From Topomyia yanbarensis (taxonomy: Eukaryota > Arthropoda > Insecta > Diptera > Culicidae): DNA of 64,000 nt. Below, piece after piece: positions 57,923 to 64,000 of this stretch; positions within the stretch are counted from its first letter, which is position 1, and each line of letters opens with the position of its first letter. The stretch is taken from assembly GCF_030247195.1 (NCBI RefSeq), contig NC_080671.1:372001-436000 (forward strand), in the 5' to 3' direction. A model generated the notes under the pieces. The model was not told the DNA's origin and did not search any database. It saw only the letters and a program-made list of their open reading frames with translations. The position numbers and the translations under genes are program-made.

Positions 57923-60900
57923 CTAATTACATTTCAGAATACGCATTATTTTAGTTTTTATCGAATTCCTTGTCAGGTTAAAGTCAAACGCCGTCGCCAC
58001 ACTGTTAAACACACGCTGAAGTCCGGTAACAGCGCTCTGGCAACCATAGTTGGTTCTCCTCAACGGGACTCGCTGAAGAGAGTTATTGCGCAGAGCTCGA
58101 ACGCGAGCTTGAAGATCGAGGCGTCCGAGGATTGTAGGGCAATCCACCCTGGCAGACAGTAAGTCCGAGACGAACAGGCCTCGAGAGCAGTCCCTCCGGA
58201 TGCTTAGAGTATCGAGCTGTATTAACTGACAACGGTTTTCGAAGCTCGGCAGCTGAAATCAGTTTTGCCAAGGAAGATGTCGGATTGCAAAGCGTATGGA
58301 CCGGGGTTGGACGGCCTCGATTCTGTCGACACCGTTCTGGTAGTAGGGCTTCCAAACAGCAGAACAATATTCCAGTGTTGAGCGAACCAGCGCACAATAG
58401 AGAGATTTTAAACAGTATACGTCCTTAAAGTTATTCGCTATTCGGAAGATGAACCCAAGCTGTCTTGAAGCCTTATCCACAATGGATGATGTATGTGGTT
58501 TGAACGTTAGTGCCGAATCCATGATGACTCCGAGATCCTTGACGTTACAGTGTCTTGGAATACTCGAGTCGAAGAGATGGTAGTTAAACTGAATCGGATG
58601 GCGTTTCCGCGTGAACGTAACGATTGAGCATTTGCTCGGGTTTAAAACCATTCTGTTTAGATCACACCACGTACTAAAGCTGTCCAGTTCCCTCTGAAGA
58701 AGCTCGGCATCGGTTTTATCCCGTATTTGTTGAAAAATTTTCATGTCGTCGGCAAAAGAAAGGCGGGGTCCTTATAATTTGATGTTGACGTCATTAAAGT
58801 AGAGGAGGAATATCACTGAACCGAGATGGCTTCCTTGTTGGATGCCGGATGTAGCGAAGAATGGTGTAGATAGACAGTCCTTAATGATGATTTGGAGTTG
58901 TTTTCCATCGAGGTAGGAACGAAACCAGCGCAGTAGTTGTCCATGAATACCGAGTTTGTCCGAGTTTGTTTGTAAATAGCATCGTTTTGCAATCCGTCAG
59001 CGAATCCATCCATTGCATATGTTGTGAATGAGAGCAGGTTAGTCGTTGTCGATCGTTTAGGCATAAAGCAGTGTTGATCGTCTGCAATGTAGTGTTTGTA
59101 GTGAAAGAAAAGAGGGTCTAAGAAAACCAGCTCGAATAGTTTTGATACTGCACTCAAACGCGAGATTCCCCGATATTTGTCAATGTTCGATTTGTTTCCT
59201 TTTTGTGAACTGGAAACATGTGCGCTGCTTTCCAGCAGGAAGGGAATCTTCCAGTATTGAGTGATAGCACAAAGACTCGACGAAGTGGTCCAAGAAGCCC
59301 GCTGATGCACTTTTTGACAAAAATCGAGAGACGCCATCTGGGCCCGGGGAACTAGATGTTTTCAGCTTGAAATTTGCTGCAACAATGGCAGCATTATCGA
59401 CACAAATTCGGTTGATGGTTCGTCCTAGAGAAGGAGTTAGATTTGAAGCGGCAGCGACTTGTTGTGGGGAAAGGCTCTCGTCGGAAAAAACGCTTGAAAA
59501 TTTGTTGGAAAACAATTGGCAAATTTCCTTAGTGCCGGTGCCTAAAACTCCATTTAATGACATACAAGATGGCAAACCGGATTCTTTTCGCTGCTCGTTC
59601 ACATATTTCCAAAACGACTTGGGCTTGGATTTCAGTTGACGTTCGACGTTTCGCTGGTATCTAAAAAGGCACGTCTGCTTTGCTGTTTGTATTCGTGGTT
59701 GAGTTGAAAGTAGTGATTTCGTAATGCAAGTGTCTTATGCTTCGAGAACTTTTTAAATGCGGTTCGTTTAGCAGTTTTTAATCGTCTAAGCACTGTTGAT
59801 TGCCAGAGAGGGTGTTGATTTGTGCTGACTGTTCGTTTTGGCACATGACGGTCGATTAGGTAGTTAAGAATATTAGAAAACGTCATCGCTGCTTCGTTCG
59901 CGTCTTCATTGTTAAGATTTCCATCCCAGTTTATATCCAACAGCGTGCTAACGATGCTGTCTTAGTCAGCGTTTCTAAAATCGTAGACGATAGAGCTTGA
60001 GACGTCTTCAAAATTCACTCCTAGGTTACCAGCGAGTACAAGATGTAGTGGGGGATGATGGCGCACATGCTGGACTAAAGGTGTCGGAGCGATGCAGCAG
60101 TACGGAGCGTAGTCCTGGGCACTTACAAAGCAGAGGTCCAATGTACGTCCATTCTCGTTGATGATATTATTAATTTGCCGAAGAGTTGCGCTACAGTAGT
60201 TGTCCAAGATACAACTGGCATTGTTGATAAGCGCAGATTTTTCGATATCCAATCGTAGAAAACCATTACTTGCCTGGCCCCACGTCAAGCCAGGTAAGTT
60301 GAAGTCGCCCAGTATAACAATATCATCAGACGGGGCAGCGCTCGAGGTGATGAAAGAAACGGAGGAAAGATGTACATCGATCAGGCTGTAATCACGAATT
60401 CGGTCAGGTGGAAAATACACTACACACAGGAAAAGATTGCGATCGGCAAGTTTCACTGATATCCAGACTTGCTCGGAGCTCGCCCACCGCTCATCGTTGA
60501 TCACTCGGGCTTTTATACCATGGCGAACGGCGATAAGTACACCACCACCTGATGTCTTGTTGCTGTTGAGGGCATTGCGATCACAGCGGATGACATCAAA
60601 TGTTGAACCAAACACCTGGCGAGACAGAGTACGGTTGTCGAGCCACGTCTCGGTTAAGGCGATGACGTCATAACAGCAGCCCGTGGTCGCGAGCAAATAG
60701 CTGTCCGTTGATGAATTTAAGCCACCAACATTCTGGTAGTAAATCTCGATGTTATTGGATGACGGGTCAGGTTCTACAGAGAGCGAATCAACTGCATCGC
60801 GCCCCAGAATGTGACGATCATCGTCGGCGAGAGAAATGGTTGACATCTGGTCACAAGATGTTAGAGCAAAAGGCAAAAAACTGGAAGCGAAGAATACATC

Positions 60901-61170
60901 AGCGCTTGAAGTGTTCGGATCAGATGTATACTTGCCATTTGTGGCGGGTTGCAAGACCCTTTCACCCATCCCACACACAGGACCGGGACGACTGATGATC
61001 GCTGGCTGCAATTGCTCGACTTTGGCGGGGGGATCGAGGGCTTCCATAGTGCCAACTGCGGTGCGTCCCAGTATGCAATCAGCATCGACACTCCTTCACA
61101 ATGGCGGTGTAGCTTGGTATAGTGGCATTGCCAATCGTTGCGGAGTCCTCTGTAGGGTTGATGGGCCGGG
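57923..61170 (-). pseudogene. CR1-like ORF2 (endonuclease, RT), many frameshifts
   Basis: The endonuclease is in one open piece, 61,047-59,962 (361 codons): NIEIYYQNVGGLNSS, IALTETWLDNRTLS, GGGVLIAVRHG, VILGDFNLPGLTWG and HHPPLHLVLAG. Following pieces in changing frames: 59,940-59,632 (linker, RHVPKRTVSTNQHPLW), 59,602-59,180 (SSPGPDGVS), 59,337-58,813 (NIDKYRGISRLSAVSKLFEL), then SGIQQGSHLGS and SFADDMKIF around 58,820-58,745, 58,744-58,259 (RT thumb), 58,397-58,083 and 58,147-57,923. Motif B is altered (IQQGS where VPQGS is usual), and part of motif A is lost. It is not functional. Confidence 0.7.
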
Positions 61171-61977
61171 TTGAATTAGCGGAATACATGCGGCTTCCGA
61201 GGGCGGAGGAATATCAGTCGGTGGGCACCAAATGTTCTGGGTACGGCTATCCTCAAATTCCCTGAGCAATATGACTTGCGGCCATGTGTCAGGGCTAAGA
61301 GCTGCTTCACGGTACTTTGGGTGAACTCCAACTTTGAAAGATATGAAGTTCAGAGTACTGACGTCTATGCTTTTTTAACAAGCGGAATAACCTTTATCTC
61401 CTCGTTGCAGTTTAGTCCTTCTTTGGACATTTTTTCGACAGTCTCCTTCCTTGCTAACGCTAGGATGAAAGCGGGAAAGATACATCCAGAGCAACGGAGT
61501 GGGAGGTGGAACCGTGAGAATGTTGCTATTATCGACTAGCTTTCGACCGCCGACAAGAATACTGCTCGGATCAGGGCCATCCTCGTGACGACGTTTCTGT
61601 GGTGGTCGAGAGGTACCGGAATTTGGCCGGACTGGAGTGGCTGTTGAAACCTTTCTGGCGAGGTGCGAAATTTGCAGAAATATTTTTTGATAACTCTGCC
61701 TTTAGTTCAACACAGACGTCATCCGTTTTCCCAGCGATAGCAGCGATTACACATCTAAGCGAGGAAACTGTCGCGAAAGCGAGCAAACTTCATCAACTTG
61801 ACACATTCATTGCACACCCAAAATAAATTTGGGTTTTCGGCAAGTTTTTTTCAAGAACGGCTTGTTGAGTTGTTTACCGCACTGCATATGCACCACATTT
61901 TTGCAAAATCCCATGCATTCGATAAAGTCGTCGTCCGATTTGACGGTTTTCGCGCAGTGATCGCATGCACTTGTCAT
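61171..61977 (-). pseudogene. CR1-like ORF1 with PHD-like finger, frameshifted
   Basis: ATG at 61,977 starts MTSACDHCAKTV, followed by FIECMGFCKN and VHMQC. After a frameshift near 61,825 comes NLFWVCNECVKLMKFARF. Together these give the C-x2-C, C-x3-C, H-x2-C, C-x2-C order of a PHD-like finger. Further shifts follow; the frame 61,786-61,571 is basic and Ser-rich (RQKGFNSHSSPAKFRYLSTT). Near 61,430-61,230 the RRM-like part appears (KEGLNCNEEIKVIPLVKK, then LREFEDSRTQNIW). The gene architecture equals that of the 2.4-kb copy. Confidence 0.6.
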
Positions 61978-62559
61978 AATGCCGATTTTCTACCCGCCCT
62001 AGATCCGACTTTTCGTTTTCGTCTCACTGTGCGCCAAGTTATGGTGGGAAATACTTTCCTCTACTCGCGTGCAGGTGGCGAAGCGAGCGCGTGAATTTTT
62101 TGTGGGTAATTACACACAGGTCCGGTGATGTAAACAATCTCGATTTTCACTGGATTTTTCACGACACAAAAACAAAATTTGTAGAAAACACTCTAAAACT
62201 TCACAATATCAAGGGCGCAAACAAAATTTAGAATCGACTGATACGATAAACGATGATTAAACGGCACAGATCACGTCAAATATTAAAAAGATAACTGGAG
62301 CGATCAATCGGTGAAAATACACTGAACCAAACTTTTTGGTGAATAAAATAGCACGGTAATGTGATGAGAAAACACAAAAATCGTGAATAAACTCCTGAAA
62401 TCATGAACATCGTTTGACTTTCGGCTGTGAATTCCCATATTATGAACAAGAATCACAACAAAAACTAAACATGTCTAGGGAACAACAACAGTAACCCAAC
62501 CAAACGTTCGAATGTAACGCCATGTATATATTCGGGGTGAACTAGTTTTTTAGAACCAC

Positions 62560-63003
62560 AAATAGTTTCATGAAAAGGAGATTTATTATTCATAATTTCA
62601 GGAATTCGGTCACGATTTTCACAAACTGCCCAGCATGCTATGTGGGCATGACGACCAACAAATTAAAAACCCGGATCAGCGGTCATCAGACTCACTACAA
62701 TGCAGTGGAAAAATACAAACAAGAAGCATATTCAGCCACCGACCCACAAATCTCAGCTCTAATGGAAAAAACTGCACTATTACACCATCCAGCCAAACCT
62801 GTCAAAACAAAATAGTTATCGAAAAGGGAAAAGACAACAGACCAAGCTCTGAACTAGTACATGGTAGAATATTCAAACCAAGCTTTTTTAAATATTATAT
62901 ATTAGCGAGGAAGCTTTTTTACAGTGAAGTGCGAAAAATTATTGACACAGATGCAGTAAGTACACAGACAGATTTTGGCAAGTCAGTACCTCTGTATATT
63001 TAG
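62560..63003 (+). pseudogene. Penelope-like element, GIY-YIG endonuclease fragment
   Basis: The plus frame 62,570-62,815 reads FTNCPACYVGMTTNKLKTRI, then SGH and, later, ALMEKTALLHH. Penelope-like elements carry at their C-terminus a GIY-YIG nuclease with the pattern C-x-x-C-Y-V-G-x-T ... L-x-x-R-I-x-x-H, ending in an H/E-containing helix. The GIY half is degenerate (SVTIF). A frameshift at about 62,815 leads into KIIDTDAVSTQTDFGKS, which fits the element's last segment. No RT part is present upstream, so the copy is strongly 5'-truncated. Confidence 0.6.
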
Positions 63004-64000
63004 GCGATGAATCAGACCAGGTACGAATACACGGATTAGCACCGTGCACCTCTAATCGTTATGCACACTCGAGTACCCGCAAATTTTAAAAACTCGTAAC
63101 TACCCAAATAACAATTGAAATTTCATAGTAGGCTACAAATGCAGCCTAAGTTTTATTAGTGATTATAAAACTACCATTAAACCTCAATTGTTACCAGTGT
63201 ATGGCAATTTTACCCGATTTGGACACCACGGAATAAGAAGCTGTCACAATTAACTTGTCTGGCACGCTATCTGTGGATGTGGCAATATGAGCCAACCGGA
63301 GGCCAATAGAAACCATGGACTCACGAGCTTACCATGGTTGAAGAGGTACTAACTCATGCTGAACTCGAGGGCTTAGGTTTAAAAGGATCCTGGCAGTAAT
63401 ACAAGCACTGGGGCCCGATGCGGCTCTCGACGGTCCTGGCCATTGCGTGGCTGAAAAAGACGGCGTCGCGTTAGCGAATTGGCGGGTGCGTCGTATTGAA
63501 AGTGAATTAAATTTCGTGCAAACGCGATCGTGCAGATAGATTGACGATTCGTGCAGAATTAAACGCGTCGGAGGGAAAAGCCGAAATACGACGGCTAGTG
63601 CTTTAGATTGCATGGTGGAAAGATTTTCGTGCTAGCGCGATTACTGTCGCGTATGAAGCGCTTGGACTGTGGCCATTTTTCAAGCCATCGAGTGGGCCAT
63701 TGTGACTGGTGGCTATTCAACAGATCGGGAAGTAGTTCAACCCCGATAGCCGCGTCTACAGAGCCACTTTGGACGCTTGAGTGTCGCATGGGAAGCTGTT
63801 GTTGTCAGTGAAGGTACTAAAGACAAATGTCACTGTCACGTCATTGAGCAACACTTCTGAATCCGGACTGGAATCTCCTCGGCCGTCACACCAGGGTGGA
63901 CATTTCGGTGACAGAAATCGGTATCAGAACTAAACCATTCTCCACAAGACTCGAGTTTCTCATTCTGAAGTAGCCATTCGCAGAGCTGCTGACCATGCCG
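63004..64000. other. Unassigned sequence at the window edge
   Basis: No supported gene. GC content rises after 63,250. Overlapping frames on both strands (63,329-63,613 minus; 63,608-63,811 plus) have no motif I recognise. An exon or transposon part cut by the window edge cannot be excluded. Confidence 0.35.

Larger units (their letters stand above)
57862..62345 (-). mobile_element. Second CR1-like element, nearly full length, degenerate
   Basis: Minus-strand element with ORF1 (start 61,977), ORF2 (61,047-57,923) and a tail read on minus as CAACAAATAAACAAAT at about 57,880-57,865, like the tail of the copy at 6.5 kb. The 5' UTR extends to roughly 62,345. It is inserted in the CGTGA repeat array, pieces of which flank it on both sides. 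Protein identity to the first copy is partial, so it is another family of the same clade. Confidence 0.75.

Noticed and set aside
61798..62094. 98-codon plus-strand frame
   Set aside because: It is the complement of the minus-strand PHD-finger ORF1, whose Cys/His pattern is the convincing reading.

Overview
This window looks like a transposon graveyard from an insect, most probably a culicine mosquito (Aedes or Culex type). I infer that from the families present: CR1-type retrotransposons with a PHD-finger ORF1, an RNase H-bearing I-group element, a Tx1/L1-type element, Bel/Pao, mariner, Penelope, and many hAT and foldback elements. The only spliced gene has introns of 51-82 bp. I see no confident host protein-coding gene, rRNA, tRNA or CRISPR. 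The window probably lies in intergenic or large-intron sequence. Almost every coding region carries frameshifts or stops, so most are labelled pseudogene.

Layout, left to right. 1-2.2 kb is unassigned. 2.2-6.5 kb is a CR1-like element on +, with ORF1 and ORF2 broken by one stop and several frameshifts. 6.5-17.4 kb is AT-rich and holds a short hairpin (8.04 kb) and a long-arm foldback (9.3-11.8 kb) with a small hAT MITE inside it. Beside them is a 4.86-kb hAT element (11,876-16,735) with a perfect 8-bp target duplication; it carries a nested 1.86-kb hAT and an old RNase H fragment. 17.4-19.9 kb is a second foldback with 0.53-kb arms. 20.4-22.4 kb is a diverged repeat cut by a 948-bp hAT whose right end is a perfect palindrome. 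23-25 kb holds another hAT MITE and a decayed mariner. 25.15-27.11 kb is bounded by a 21-bp direct repeat and is probably a retrotransposon insertion. 27.1-31.3 kb is unassigned apart from a speculative small-peptide gene with a well-spaced core promoter.

The most interesting unit is 31,311-37,141: a 5.8-kb DNA transposon with CAC(A/T)GAGA ends, subterminal GGTTGA-type repeats and two tandem genes on the minus strand. The first is a six-exon gene whose reading frame is maintained across five short GT-AG introns; it encodes a SAM-like, non-transposase protein. The second encodes C2H2 fingers followed by a DDE-like domain with the C(2)C and MHD motifs of the CMC (CACTA/EnSpm) group. The arrangement recalls plant En/Spm, where one protein binds subterminal repeats and the other is the transposase.

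37.9-51.1 kb, mostly on the minus strand, holds an I-type gag fragment, a Tx1/L1-like element (38.8-43.1 kb) and a 1.15-kb near-continuous inverted repeat (43.4-44.5 kb). These are followed by a Bel/Pao gag fused to an integrase tail, a 200-bp hairpin and a 5'-truncated I-group element with a 623-codon RT-RNase H frame. 51.1-55.2 kb is unassigned low-repeat sequence. 55.2-62.5 kb is an array of about 95-bp and 80-90-bp CGTGA-rich tandem repeats. It also contains a 345-bp MITE and is split by a second, minus-strand CR1-like element (57.9-62.3 kb). A Penelope GIY-YIG fragment (62.56-63.0 kb) and unassigned sequence close the window.

I read all assignments by eye from motifs, reading frames and terminal repeats; no database search was possible.
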